A stretch of DNA of 64,000 nucleotides from Candidula unifasciata (lineage: Eukaryota > Mollusca > Gastropoda > Stylommatophora > Geomitridae), in assembly GCA_905116865.2 (NCBI GenBank), contig CAJHNH020000202.1, positions 179,501 through 243,500 of the forward strand. Direction: 5' to 3'. This document shows, piece by piece, positions 51,716 to 63,494 of the stretch (position 1 is the first letter of the stretch; the number at the start of each line of letters is the position of its first letter). Made by a program: the position numbers and the translations under genes. The notes beneath the pieces were generated by a model. That model searched no databases. It saw nothing but the letters and a program-made list of their open reading frames with translations, and was not told where the DNA came from.

Positions 51716-52868
51716 ACAATTATTTTAATTCTGTTGTCAACATCTGCTAATGCCGCTAGCCATCGCAGTTTGCCAGACGATCGGCAGCCGAGCCAACGAA
51801 CGCTCGCAATCACAATTATTATTTATTGTTTAACTTAATTTAAAATATAGTACACTTAACAATCGCTTTAGACCCATCAAAGATTCAAACAGAGGATCAT
51901 GTAGAGTCAGAAGAATCAACGAAATTCATAATCTGTTTATGTTTAAACCCCTTCCCCCCCCCCCCCCCCCCCAACTGTTGGGATCATTAGCCCTACCAGA
52001 CTGCAATATCCATCCATCCATTTAGGAAACACAAAACAAAGACCACGTTAAACCTACCTCAAGCAGTATCGGTTATATCTGTGGTCTGACTGTAATAGTC
52101 GGGCACACGGAGAGAATGACAGCAGACCACTAGGCAGAGCAAAAAAGCGGTGGGGATGGGGGGGGGGTATACAGACTTACACACGCTGGGGGTCACAAAG
52201 TGGAAAGAGAAGGCCAGTCAGCGAGATAAATAAAGGCGAGCGGTATATGCAGCCACGAACCGCAAAGGCTTGGAATGCTGAAGAAGAAGAAACTTAACAA
52301 TCAAGACCGGTTAAATATGTGGCATTTACAGGATAACAGACATGATATCGTTGATTAAATTACTGCTATTATGACCCAAACAAATCCGCAAACACTGAAC
52401 GAGATAACGCTGTAAATCGTCGTCGAAGCTACTGTGGTCGTGTCTGATGTGACACTCAACGGGCAGCTAGCCGTTCTATGGACAGAGGCCGAGCCATATG
52501 GGATAAAACCCGGTGCAATGAAGTCGATCCTCTAGACTTTGTGAATACCGATCAATACACGTAAATGCAATGTAAATGTGTGGTGTGGTAGAATCTTTAT
52601 GGCGAAATGATCAAGTCGTTTGTCTCGTCTTCCGGTGATCATTCCATTTCCAGTTCCTCACTTCAGTTTGCAAATTAAGTGCGTCATTCGGAGATCTCGT
52701 GTGGGGGGGGGGGGGTGGAAGGGGGGGGGGTCATCGCTGACGCTATGGGACCATGTGCCTTGTAAGACGCCTTCGACAGGTGTGGGTGGTGTGGAGGCTT
52801 GTGGAGACAAAAGTGGACAAACCAGTGTGCTAGGCCCCTAGGTCAACCACTTACGGGAATGAAATTTT
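51715..52868. other. Low-repeat region, no firm gene
   Basis: Contains C/G runs (51955-51972, 52159-52167, 52706-52730). A strong minus-strand donor (cttgag|gtaggt, near 52057) could close a 5' UTR exon of cic, but nothing else supports it. Confidence 0.3.
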
Positions 52869-53182
52869 GGTCCTATTCACGTTTCCCGGCCCATCTACAC
52901 ACTGGCTGACCTTTCATTCATACTCTCTTAGACGTCTAAGGGGTGTCACGTTGTCTTGCCTCTACTTACATCGCGTGTCCTATACTACACGCTGACACAC
53001 ACAGCTTTTAACGACCCCAACATATCTAGAACTTACCCAAACCCAAACCCCCTACCCACAGCCTTAGCCTAGGTCCCACGAGAGACTTTTTTTGTGGGGA
53101 AAAAACAGTACAACGTGACACCCCTCTGACCTAGACGAGAGTGACAAAGTGTGTAGATGGGCCGGGAAACGTGAAAAAGACC
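52869..53182. mobile_element. Palindromic MITE, 314 bp
   Basis: Long inverted ends: ggtcctattcacgtttcccg at the left, and the right end inverted is ggtctttttcacgtttcccg. Both continue gcccatctacacact and end at ggggtgtcacgttgt. The centre (cgaccccaacatatctagaa) resembles the MITEs at 11127 and 16694. Confidence 0.88.
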
Positions 53183-53189
53183 GGGATTT

Positions 53190-53625
53190 TTATTTAAGGC
53201 AAGTCACTTGGATTATACCAAGGAGCTAACGCAGAAATAATGTCAAGGATACTATTCTCTAATGATAATAGTTATAACGTCTACACCCACTACAACTAGA
53301 CGACTGTGGCATCGAAGTACTGGCCGTACCGTACACCGAACATTTGTGTTGTAGTGTCAACTGCGTGCGCACACGCAACCAACACTCACACGCTTAACAA
53401 GTGTGCAGCCAGCGTATGTCTACAGCCTAGCGCCTGCCTGCAGGCATTTCACTACATTCCATAGAACGTATATCCCTAAATGTTATAATATTGAACGAAG
53501 TTCTTTTTCTGTGTGGACAAATACTGAAAATACTTGCTTCGACATTAAGTTGTACAGTCCTGTTGCTTTTGAAAGGAGGTGAAGTGTGCACATGTAGTGA
53601 AGAATTAATTAGCTACCTAAATGCA
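53190..53625. other. Unassigned sequence
   Basis: No feature supported. Confidence 0.4.
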
Positions 53626-53629
53626 GGGA

Positions 53630-53960
53630 GGGGGGACGGGAAAAACAAAACGGCGCCCCGCTGAAGGACGGAGGGAAGGTGCAGGGATGAGATCCTACGT
53701 TTGCGCGTAAACCCGCGAGCTCGACAGCCTGACCAATAAAAACGCACGGTGTTCGTGAGCCCCGAAACCAGCATAATAATCGCGACCAATGAAATGCCAG
53801 CTGCGCCGGCGACCACGGGTTGCGGGTGCTTGTTTATTGATGCAGTCAGCTGGAATGGCAAGGTAGGACTTGGCTTTTAGGAAGGGGAGCTCGCTCAATT
53901 GCTCATACCTGATCCGGCTAGGAAGTTACAACCACGGTATTGAAGCTGAAATTGTGCTGC
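53630..53960. promoter_or_regulatory. CpG-rich segment with two CCAAT boxes
   Basis: About two dozen CpGs in 330 bp, far above the surroundings, with gaccaataaaaacgcacgg and gaccaatgaaatgcc on the plus strand and gcgcgtaaacccgcgagctc between. This looks like a promoter or 5' exon. Its direction, and any link to cic, are unknown. Confidence 0.35.
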
Positions 53961-53964
53961 CAAA

Positions 53965-54540
53965 TGTTACAACAGCCACGCCATCTCTTCACCCACGGTA
54001 ATATAAAGAAGACACTAACGACCGACACGCACAAACACAAAGGACAGCGGTGTCCATTCATCATATAGGCTAGCTTAAAGTGACAAGACAAATCATTGAT
54101 TACCTAAGGTCGGTTGTGCTCTTCCGTTGGGACGTATTCTGAGGAGGGGAGGGGCGTGTAGGAAAATTCCCCGGTAAATTACAGTTAACTCCCATGGTGG
54201 GCAAAAGTAAACATCCCTGTTAAACGGTTTTACACAAGATCTATTATGCACAGGTCAGAAAAACTAGCGGATCGTCATCATCATATAGCTACTGGTGATT
54301 TACACAACATCGATCACTGATATTCATTTCTGTTAAAGATGTGCCCCAGTGTAACAGTACCAAACAGTTTTCCATTGGTTTCTCTAACTTCTCTTTCCCT
54401 ACAACTTTCCTATTCGTGGGTTCGTTTCACGGACGCGTCGTTTCAATTCACGATCAAGTCGCTTTACGGAGATCCCTGGGGATCATTGCGGAAGCTACAG
54501 ACTTCGTGCTCTGTGTGATGCTCTTGACAGAAAAGCCAAC
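53965..54540. other. Unassigned sequence
   Basis: Non-repetitive. Nothing supported. Confidence 0.4.
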
Positions 54541-54544
54541 TTTG

Positions 54545-55170
54545 CAATGAAGTCGATTCTCATGTTGTCCCATACAACTTTCCGTTCTCATGTTGTCCCA
54601 TACAACTTTCCGTTCTCATGCTGTCCCATACAACTTTCTGTTCTCATGCTGTCCCATACAATTTTCTGTTCTCATGTTGTTCTATACAACTTTCTGTTCT
54701 CATGCTGTCCTATACAACTTTCCGTTCTCAAGTTGTCCTATACAACTTTCCGTTCTCATGTTATCCCATACAACTTTCTGTTCTCACGTTGTCCCATACA
54801 ATTCTCTGTTCTCATGTTGTCCCATACACCTTTCAGTTCTCATGTTGTCCCATTCAACTTTCTGTTCTCATGCTGTCCCATTCAAATTTCACGCTGTCAT
54901 TATATGGTTCCATACAACCTTCCTGCTGTAATTTTGTTTCCCATACAACCTGCCTGCTGTAATTTTGTTTCCCATACAACCTTCCTTCTGTTACTTTGTT
55001 TCCCATACAACCTTCCCGCTGTCACCGTACTGTCAGATACACGTTGTCATTATGCTGTCCCATACAACCTTTCCGTTGTCATTATGCTGTCCCATACAAT
55101 CTTTCCGTTGTCATTATGCTGTCCCATACAATCATTCTGTTGTCATTATGCTGTCCCCTACAACCTACCC
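54545..55170. repeat. About 28-bp minisatellite, about 21 copies
   Basis: Unit tctcatgttgtcccatacaa plus ctttccgt. From 54895 onward copies vary in spacing and sequence (ctgctgtaattttgtttccc). Confidence 0.92.
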
Positions 55171-55239
55171 ACTGTCGCAAAATTAATCCTGCAGTAAGAG
55201 CACATCATTCTTAACCGTTCGGCTAGCCGCTCCTCAAAC

Positions 55240-55330
55240 ATTGCTCTAAGGAGAGAGGGGGAGGGCGGGTAGAACGAACGAACTTTATTTGAGGAGAGAG
55301 GGTGGGTAGAACGAACGAACTTTTTTTTCA
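55240..55330. repeat. Tandem pair with (CGAA)3
   Basis: Two copies of gagagaggg..gggtagaacgaacgaacttt. Confidence 0.8.
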
Positions 55331-55484
55331 GAGGATTAAAAATTAAGAGAGAGACAGCACTAACAAGCAATACTGGGTGAGTACTTTTGTTAGAATATGA
55401 GCTGTCATACACAGCATGTGAGTGTTTGTGTGTGTGTGTGGGGGGGGGGGGAGAAGAACCTCTTGTTCTCATTTGCCTTTTTGC

Positions 55485-55487
55485 CTG

Positions 55488-55577
<90 letters not shown>
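55485..55577. repeat. (CT)n, about 90 bp
   Basis: Perfect CT dinucleotide run, with a G run just upstream (55439-55451). Confidence 0.97.
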
Positions 55578-55579
<2 letters not shown>

Positions 55580-55582
<3 letters not shown>

Positions 55583-56020
55583 CCCACTTCTAAGCTCTAC
55601 CCATCAGAACACTCTGCCTTTGTGAGCACTAACGAGCCAGGTTTGCCGTTATCTCACCATAAATCAATGTGTCGGTGCAGCACTGCCACTGGGCTCAGTG
55701 TTATCCTGTACGCTAAAAGCTATCCACGAGGCATTATGTACCATTACTGGCTGCCCAGGAGGGTGTTGCCGAGGAATTATCCTCAACGGTCTCTTGTCTA
55801 GAAATCTGTTGTCTGCTGCATGCTACACCATCATCATGTTGGCTACAGGGCTTTTTTTTTTTTACCTCCTAGCGGGAAAATGTGATGGTACTCACTGTAA
55901 AATATAAGTTCTTTTCTTTTAATTCACCACATCTCGGGTATTCCCAGATTTTGTGGCGAGATCCAGGAAAATTTCAACAGTATAGGGATGTTCAGGATAT
56001 ATGGATGAAAACCTATTTCA
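55580..56020. other. Unassigned sequence
   Basis: No supported feature. A T run lies at 55851-55862. Confidence 0.4.

Positions 56021-56021
<1 letters not shown>

Positions 56022-56090
<69 letters not shown>
56022..56090. repeat. (CT)n, about 68 bp
   Basis: Perfect CT dinucleotide run. Confidence 0.97.
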
Positions 56091-56091
<1 letters not shown>

Positions 56092-56324
56092 GATTTTCTT
56101 TAGCAACCATCTGTCGATTCCCTCTCTCTAGAATAGCTACAGCTGTTCTATATGTTATATATTATTCCATATGTCCACATCTTCCTAATGCCGCAATCCT
56201 TCAATACAGTTCCTCATGCTGTGGTGGTACACCCCCCCCCCCCCCCCACCGTACAATTATGTTTTCGTTGCAACCTCATAACTTCAGTGAATATGTGTTG
56301 TCCTGTGGTCTTAGGCAACCCCTG

Positions 56325-57175
56325 TGAAAGGGTCATTCCACCCACAGGTTGAGAGCCGCTCATCTAGAGGGTCCCCTTTCGACTTCACTTTACAATCAAA
56401 GGGTCATTCCACCCACAGGTTGAGAGCCGCTCATCTAGAGGGTCTCGTTTCGACTTCACTTTACAATCAAAGGGTCATTCCACCCACAGGTTGAGAGCCG
56501 CTCATCTAGAGGGTCCCCTTTCGACTTCACTTTACAATCAAAGGGTCATTCCACCCACAGGTTGAGAGCCGCTCATCTAGAGGGTCTCGTTTCGACTTCA
56601 CTTTACAATCAAAGGGTCATTCCACCCACAGGTTGAGAGCCGCTCATCTAGAGGGTCTCGTTTCGACTTCACTTTACAATCAAAGGGTCATTCCACCCAC
56701 AGGTTGAGAGCCGCTCATCTAGAGGGTCCCCTTTCGACTTCACTTTACAATCAAAGGGTCATTCCACCCACAGGTTGAGAGCCGCTCATCTAGAGGGTCT
56801 CGTTTCCACTTCACTTTACAATCAAAGGGTCATTCCACCCACAGGTTGAGAGCCGCTCATCTAGAGGGTCCCCATTCGACTTCACTTTACAATCAAAGGG
56901 TCATTCCACCCACAGGTTGAGAGCCGCTCATCTAGAGGGTCTCGTTTCGACTTCACTTTACAAAGGGTCATTCCACCCACAGGTTGAGAGCCGCTCATCT
57001 AGAGGGTCTCGTTTCGACTTCACTTTACAATCAAAGGGTCATTCCACCCACAGGTTGAGAGCCGCTCATCTAGAGGGTCTCGTTTCGACTTCACTTTACA
57101 ATCAAAGGGTCATTCCACCCACAGGTTGAGAGGCGCTCATCTAGAGGGTCTCGTTTCGACTTCACTTTACAATCT
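56325..57175. repeat. 71-bp minisatellite, 12 copies
   Basis: Core: aaagggtcattccacccaca, ggttgagagccgctcatcta, gagggtctcgtttcgacttc, actttacaatc. Two main variants (ggtctcgttt and ggtcccctttc) alternate in the first half, while the last copies are all the first type. Confidence 0.96.
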
Positions 57176-57329
57176 CCTACAACCAACCAACCGTCAGAGT
57201 ATAATGAGACCTCTAAGGCTGCCATCTACGTTCATACTCGGAAAGAAATATTCAAAGACAAAGCAGAGGAATACATCAAACATTGGCCAGAAAGGAAAAA
57301 AAAACATATAAACGATGAGACTACACCTG

Positions 57330-57560
57330 TGGTGTCGGCTCTGTGGCTAAGTCGATGCGAACGCTTCGTAATGCCGGGGTGCCGGGTTCGATCCCATCTG
57401 CGGGCCATGCGCCTTGCGTTGGTTTTAGACAGTGGTATCAGGGTGCTGACCGTCCAGAGGAAATGGCAAATTACTGGACGTAAATTCGCCAAGAAAAACC
57501 ACACAACAGCCAGGGGCTGCTGGGGTTGGTTCTGCAACATCGTGTAAAGGATACGCAACT
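57330..57560 (+). mobile_element. tRNA-derived SINE with A and B boxes
   Basis: gtggctaagtcgatgcg is A-box-like. gggttcgatcccatctg contains a canonical B box (ggttcgatccc). The body reads agtggtatcagggtgctgac, atggcaaattactggacgta and ggatacgcaactaac. The body also occurs without the head at 58390-58480. Confidence 0.8.
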
Positions 57561-57564
57561 AACC

Positions 57565-58060
57565 TTTACATCTAAGGAATAGGACTAAGTCACACAAAAG
57601 GAAGGTGCCCCTAGTCCTCCCACACTCCAATCTTCTCATGTGTTTATTCAAATACGCTTGTACATAACCAGGTCCTTCTGTATATATAGAGAAGGCCGTG
57701 TACATAACACAACAAACGGCAACACGTGTAAACAGAAGGTGGACAACTGATGTTGGGATAACTGCGCAATGGCTAGGTGCTGTGTGAATTATCCGACCGT
57801 GTCGGCCGGGGAGGCGGTTAAGGGTCACTCAAGCAGATAAAGAGGTCATGTCCCCGCCGGAACGACAGTACAATACTGCCTTCGTTCATTTTGTACCATT
57901 TCGATCTTAGGACTACCGACCAATGCTGCTTTATTTTCCCCCAGATCTGGGTTTTTATTTGACGCCTTAGGGAAATTTTTTTTTTTTTTTTAATATATAT
58001 ATCCTTATATAAAAGTGGTGAATGTTTCGTTTCGTAACTATAAATTGTGTACATTTTAAC
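57565..58060. other. Unassigned sequence
   Basis: A tandem-like pair (tgtacataacaca / cgtgtacataacacaac) lies near 57660-57720, and a T run at 57977-57991. No gene. Confidence 0.4.
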
Positions 58061-58065
58061 AATCT

Positions 58066-58093
58066 GGGGGGGGGGGGGGGGGGGGGGGGGGGG
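58066..58093. repeat. 28-base G run
   Basis: Uninterrupted G. Confidence 0.85.
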
Positions 58094-58179
58094 TTCTTTC
58101 TATGTATTACTTGGGTTTTTGTTTAGCGAAGCTGGGTTTTTCAACAACAACAAATCCCACTGGCAGCCCTGGTAGCGGT

Positions 58180-58480
58180 AGATGCTCATAGGTGCGGATT
58201 CGGGTCCTGGCGGTGCTCGACTTTTTTTTTCTCTTCAGAGATGACCTTGGCTCTTAGGGCGATCCAGCCTTCAAATAGGTACCAGGTAAAGCCCGGGAAG
58301 TAAAGGCGGCCGGTGTGATGTTGATCTCTTAACCCACTGAGCGACGATAGGTCTATTAAAAATAATTCTAGCCCTATATGCCCTAACATGGTAAACTACT
58401 GGATGTAAATTTGCCTAGAAAAATAAAAAACAGCCTAAAAATGCTGGGATTGGCTCATGTAAAGGATACGCAACTAATTA
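58180..58480 (+). mobile_element. S2 SINE followed by SINE body
   Basis: gatgaccttggctcttaggg, ataggtaccaggtaaagccc, gtaaaggcggccggtgtgat, tctagccctatatgcccta, then the lone tRNA-SINE body. Confidence 0.75.
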
Positions 58481-58539
58481 ACTAAAGACGAATGATAAGA
58501 ATACCCAGGACGGATAAAAAGAGTAAAGAAGATGTTTTG

Positions 58540-58780
58540 AATGAAAGTGACTCACTGAGAGAACTGACTGTCCACATCAGAAAGAGACAAATCTACAAAC
58601 TGTGATCATCTGATGAGAAGGTGAAATCTGGACGATATCGTGACAGTAGGAAAGTTGGGAGGGGAGGAGAGATAAAGGAAGACCGAGAGAACAAATGCTG
58701 GACAGTCTGACATGGTGGCATGGAGGATCACCTGTGTCAGAGTTGCCACATGGCAGTGACTTTAAGAAGAAGATACGCTT
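58540..58780 (+). mobile_element. LINE ORF2 C-terminal fragment
   Basis: Same family as 19690-19970: actgtccacatcagaaagag, gacgatatcgtgacagtagg, aatgctggacagtctgacat. Confidence 0.65.
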
Positions 58781-59029
58781 AATAGACCTAAGGTGTGGAA
58801 AGGGGGTCCATTACTTCTAGTTTACTCACAGATGACACTTGGCTGGTGTAATCCTGACAGGTGCCCTTATGTTAACTTCCACGTCCAGCTGCATATTCTG
58901 GAACTGGCCGTGTTAACTTCTCATGAGGTTAAACGGCGTATCCTGAATTTGCTTCTGGATGGAATGGTAAACCATAAAGGTCTAGAAGGTCAAGGTAAAG
59001 AGATGTGAACCAGCCTCATTGCACACGGT

Positions 59030-59290
59030 TATAAACCATAAGTGCTCTGCCACCAGTACGGTCAGCTGATAAGAAACTGTATTCTGCCTGTGTCGCCGTC
59101 CGCATGCAACTCCGTAGTTACGGCGACGTTCCTCCATTTACCCCAGAGTACCCATTAAACCTGGTACCCATTACCTAGAGGCTGGGTAAACCCCAATAAC
59201 CGCCCGGTTTCGAACACCGGCCATGGGCTGCAGCGAGTCGCAGCTGGATTTGAAAGCGAGTCTCTTATCGACTGCGCTAACGCGGCCCCC
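59030..59290 (-). mobile_element. tRNA-like SINE, reverse
   Basis: The minus strand opens ggggccgcgttagcgcagtc with gttcgaaaccgggcgg as a B-box-like element. It has no cloverleaf, so it is not a tRNA gene. Confidence 0.55.
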
Positions 59291-59299
59291 TAGGTCTAT

Positions 59300-60490
59300 G
59301 TCTAAAAGTGACAAACCGATCGATTGACTGATTGATCAGTTTTCACCACAATCGAGGATGGCTACAGTGGACAAGTGCATCCTCTGCTGTCTTTGAGAAT
59401 ATGAGGCGCTGAATACCAAATCTCTTCCACGGTGCGACTCTCGTACCACTGTTGAAAACCCAGGATATACGTCGTTTCCTAAAACCGCCTGCCGCGCATT
59501 TCGAATCCTGATCTGTTAGGAAATTATGAAACGCGTTCACTTAACTCTAAGTCCAGGATGTCAAACTAACGATCCCCTGGTGGTCGTATAGGTCAAATTT
59601 TGTCGTCACGAGGGCCACACCCGACAACTTTTTGGAGTCATTTAATTTTTTTTATTGTTTAAATTGCAGAATGTTTCCTTTGTGCGGCCCGCAGGTGTGC
59701 TTGCAAAGGGCCGTTCGCAACTCGCAGAAGCCAGTCTGACATGCACAAAGGTAATTTTTTTTTTCCACCCTATTTCGGGGCGTCCAGGATTTCGTGAGGG
59801 GTTCTTGGGAAAGTCCAATATCATGGGGGGGGGGGGGGGTTAGTGTTTGTCTGTGTTCATTTAACACTCAACACCCCTATATTACTGGACTTTCCGGGAA
59901 CTCCACACAAAATCTCGGAGTTCCCGAGATGAGCTAAACGTAAGGGATGAGGACCAGCACAATACCTCTAAGTAGAATCAAGCAGTTTTACTAAAGGGAT
60001 TGATACATATGTAACAGAACTAGAAGAGCACATGCAAATACATTATAAAATAAAGTATACCTGCATTCATAAACGGAGAGACGCAACCATGAGCTTTACA
60101 ATACGAGGCCAGCTTAGCCACAGAGACACGGCCCTATCGTTATACAACACGGGCATTTAAATATAATACGGACAGATACATGTAAACATTGGGCGAATGG
60201 CGATCAGGGGACTTATGTTGTGCTTGCTCCCCCGCAGGGTTTTTATTACATTACATTACATTCGTGTAGACAGCCTGTTATATCCCACGTGTGTGGGTGT
60301 AGTGACTGACACCGAATACCTCTTATCGCCCCAGCCTGAGTCATCGAGCGTACACTCTACACAAGTCTATGCTGCAAGGGATACGCATTGGTTTGAACTG
60401 AAGCGAAGCTTTAAATTGCGATGTGTCAATCGAGTACAACAAAATGCAGAATTTCACCAAGAATTAGCGACGACGCATTTACAGAATTAG
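59300..60490. other. Unassigned sequence
   Basis: A G run lies at 59825-59839. Bases 59560-59720 resemble repetitive DNA (gggccacac, gcggcccgcag) but no family is clear. No gene. Confidence 0.35.
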
Positions 60491-60900
60491 GACAATCCTA
60501 TTCAGCACAAAGAAACATATCACAGAAAGCATATTCATTCCCACCATATGCTACCAGTGCCAGACATGGTCACTCACAACAAAATATAAAAGAAAATTAG
60601 TAACCATGGAAATGCGGTGTCTAAGAAAGGCTATAGGAGTGACCAGAAAAGATCAAATCAGGAATGAGGTCATACGAGATAAACTCGGCACATAACCAAT
60701 TCTACATTACATACAAAGACAGCAAATCAAATGGTTTGCCAGCTTGGACAGAATGTCTTCTGATACTATACCATACATGGCATATACCAAAAGAGGAGAG
60801 GGATGTAGAGCAAGAGGTAGACCAATAACAATATGGGAGTGAGTGAGAAACATCAGAGAAACTCTACAGCACCACGACGTGTCCAAGGCCCAAACTAATC
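60490..60900 (+). mobile_element. LINE ORF2 C-terminal fragment
   Basis: Frames read YKRKLVTMEMRCLRKAIGVT, RNEVIRDKLGT, IQRQQIKWFASLDRM and GRPITIWE with stops between. Typical non-LTR tail. Confidence 0.85.
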
Positions 60901-60904
60901 AATG

Positions 60905-61365
60905 ATCATCGACTGTGTTATATCATACTGAAATAGTTGATCACAGTTCCAACTTCCCGACAAACGGGCACCACCACAAATACTCCTTTCCACTGGCAGC
61001 AAAAACCGTACAGAATGCTTTTTGGCTGTGTTCAGTGGAAGGGGCCACACACACAAAAAAGGAACAGAGTGCAGTCTCGACAAAGCCTACACACACAAGG
61101 CAGCCATTAGAATCACCAACACAACCAGACACACAACATCAACAAAACATTTCCGGGGAATCCCCGAAGACATGGAGACAGTATGATAAACAAAATAACC
61201 TGTACTATCAGAAACAACGCTCTGTTCCCGTATATCAGATGTTCTTATCTCTACGAAGCAGCAGATACTGCATTAGCTGAAAACTGCAATGCTGTATCAA
61301 ATAAACTGATTTCTGTGTTTGGTCTGCTGTCAGGTGGGCCGCGGGTGTGAGAATGTTGAGGAACA
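60905..61365 (+). other. Sequence after the LINE tail, unassigned
   Basis: An open stretch of 121 codons (60915-61280), Thr/Gln/His-rich, has no recognised family and no splice context. Not called as a gene. Confidence 0.35.
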
Positions 61366-61369
61366 CTGT

Positions 61370-61675
61370 ACTGCACAATAAAAGAACCTCCCCGTGTGGG
61401 TTCCGGGGCCCTACTATAAGGAAAAAAAGAATAGGCCCACTGCCTACCAAAAAGCATGTCGTAAGAGTCGACTAATTGGGGAGCTTCCTTTGATGTCGGA
61501 GTGCATCTGCCTGAGAGGCAAGGAACCAGCAGTCTGTATACAAATGAGTCAAATCTGTAAAACGGATGTACACGCAACACTCAGATTTTAGAACAAGACT
61601 GCAATCCAAAAGTGGATGAACAACCAGAACTTTCTGCCAGAGTTTACAGCAGGTGAACGCAAAGAATAAGAATGT
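61370..61675 (+). mobile_element. S1 SINE, forward, near full length
   Basis: gtgtgggttccggggcccta, aaagcatgtcgtaagagtcg, gcatctgcctgagaggcaag, ggtgaacgcaaagaataaga. Confidence 0.9.
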
Positions 61676-61679
61676 AAGA

Positions 61680-61960
61680 ACCCAAAGGTTATAGTTTCCA
61701 TACCAAGACTGGAGCCTATCGCAACCAAGTGACGACAGGGCTTCGCTGCAGGAACAAGCATACTTCGACTCAGGACCAACTCGACACTACTAAAAAGGTG
61801 TCAACCACAGGCCAGGACTAAGATACACCTCAGCCACGACCAACTCTATAATTTGAGCCGGTCGTGCCTCAGCCTATCAACACATGTTAATTTGTTTCGT
61901 TGTGTTGTAGGAAATCTTAATAGTTCTGCCGTCGTTTTACTGATTCAATCGTTGTCGGGA
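61680..61960. other. Unassigned sequence
   Basis: Two gacca-actct segments suggest a short internal repeat. Nothing more. Confidence 0.35.
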
Positions 61961-61964
61961 AATG

Positions 61965-62420
61965 AAACAGCGTGAACTGTGGCGAAGCTGTAAAACTATA
62001 ATGAGTCAATCACGGCCGACTCTATTTTTTCTAGAGAAGTGGGTGGAGTCAATCAACGAAACACAATGTATAACTGGTCAGCAGTACAAGGGATATGAAA
62101 GGACTAAACTGTAGTGAAGCTGTAAAACTATAATGAGTCAACAAAACAAAATGTACAACAGGTCCGCTGTACAATGCATATCTTCTGCGTTCATCGTAAG
62201 ATGTAACTGCGTTGTACCAGTTTACAGCATGGCTGCGATATTAGCGCCTTTCGGCCGATACATCCGACTTCTGCAGGAATTTGTTGACCGGTTTAGCCTT
62301 CCCAGTTAGTGTCGTGGGACGGTACAAAACATATGAAAGGCCTACATTGCAGTGAAGCCGTAAAACAATCATGAATCAATCAAGAAAACAAAAGTGGAAA
62401 GGTCAGCTTTACAAAATAGT
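61965..62420. repeat. Irregular tandem repeats
   Basis: gtgaagctgtaaaactataa recurs near 61980, 62113 and 62355 with gagtcaatca and aacaaaatgtacaac segments. Confidence 0.65.
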
Positions 62421-62424
62421 CTCA

Positions 62425-62975
62425 TTGGTCTCCTCCTCTTCCGCCTCATTATCTCCCCGTCCCCATCTTCTTCTTCGCTCGCGGCTGGAGCACGGAGCTG
62501 TGGTTTACCGCTAGGCTACGATATCTGCACCACCTATCGGGCCAACACATCCGTTAAAAAAAATCCTTAATTAATCGTCTATTACAACATGTTTATCAGT
62601 GGCAGGTGGGTGGACTCCCCCCCCCCCCCCCCCCAACAACCACCATCACCACACACTCACTGCGCCCCAGAATCCACAACCAACCAACTTGCCATGGCAA
62701 AAACTCTGGTCGAAGTCCTCTGAACTCTGAACCTGAAACAAAGCGCTCAGCCAACCAGCCAGCGGGCTCTCGCGGCTATGGCATGCCAAAAGAAACGGAG
62801 TTAACAGGTAAGGGAATTTGGGTTAACACCAGACAACCGTGAGTGTCGGCCCCGCCTCAACACAGGTGTCTGGTGGGCTATGTAGACTGAACGTAAGGAG
62901 TTGAAACAACCTGCAGACTGTTGTCAGTGGAACAGCGAGGAAAGGGGGGGGGGGAATTTTAAGACTCAAAACGGA
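62425..62975. other. Unassigned, with a C run
   Basis: C run at 62618-62634. No gene. Confidence 0.4.
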
Positions 62976-62979
62976 AACA

Positions 62980-63016
62980 AAAGTTTGTCAAGATGTGAAA
63001 CAACAACATGAAAGCA

Positions 63017-63072
<56 letters not shown>

Positions 63073-63260
63073 GAGGCGAAGTTAAGTTAAGGAGACTCCT
63101 GTCAAGATGTGAAACAACAACATGAAAGCGCAGGGAAGGAGGGGGGGGGGGGAGACAGGCGAAGTTGAGAGACTCCTGTCAAAATGTGAAACAACAACAT
63201 GAAAGCATGGGGGGGGGGGGAAACAGGCGAAGTTGAGAGACTCCTGTGAAGATGTGGAAG
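62980..63260. repeat. About 75-bp tandem units with long G tracts
   Basis: Each unit reads gtcaagatgtgaaacaacaa, catgaaagc, a G tract, then aggcgaagttgagagactcc. The first unit has 54 consecutive G (63018-63071); the next two have about 12 and 12. Confidence 0.88.
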
Positions 63261-63269
63261 CAAAGAAAA

Positions 63270-63490
63270 ACATGTGTCCATGTGCCCGACAGACAAGGAA
63301 CCCACAGTCTGCATACAATTAAGCCATTTCTGTCAAATGGATGTGCACTCAACACTCAAGTTCTGTACCAAGACTAGAGCCAAGAAGTGGACGAACAAAC
63401 ATAACATCTCGCCCGAGTGTACTGTCAGTGAAGTCAAAGAAGAACAACCAACCCCCCCACCCCCCCCCCCCCCACCCCCCCCCCCCCCCC
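63270..63490 (+). mobile_element. S1 SINE, forward, and C run
   Basis: ccgacagacaaggaacccac, agtctgcatacaattaagcc, ttctgtaccaagactagagc, then an interrupted C run at 63453-63490. Confidence 0.83.
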
Positions 63491-63494
63491 GTGA

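Noticed and set aside
53613..53898. Minus-strand proteins in the CpG-rich segment
   Set aside because: Two overlapping frames of 67-82 codons without family, splice or start support; composition alone can explain them.
57339..57420. tRNA gene
   Set aside because: A and B boxes are present, but no acceptor stem or cloverleaf; the sequence continues into a SINE body.
60915..61280. A 121-codon gene
   Set aside because: Directly follows a dead LINE tail, with no domain, no splice sites and low complexity at its end.
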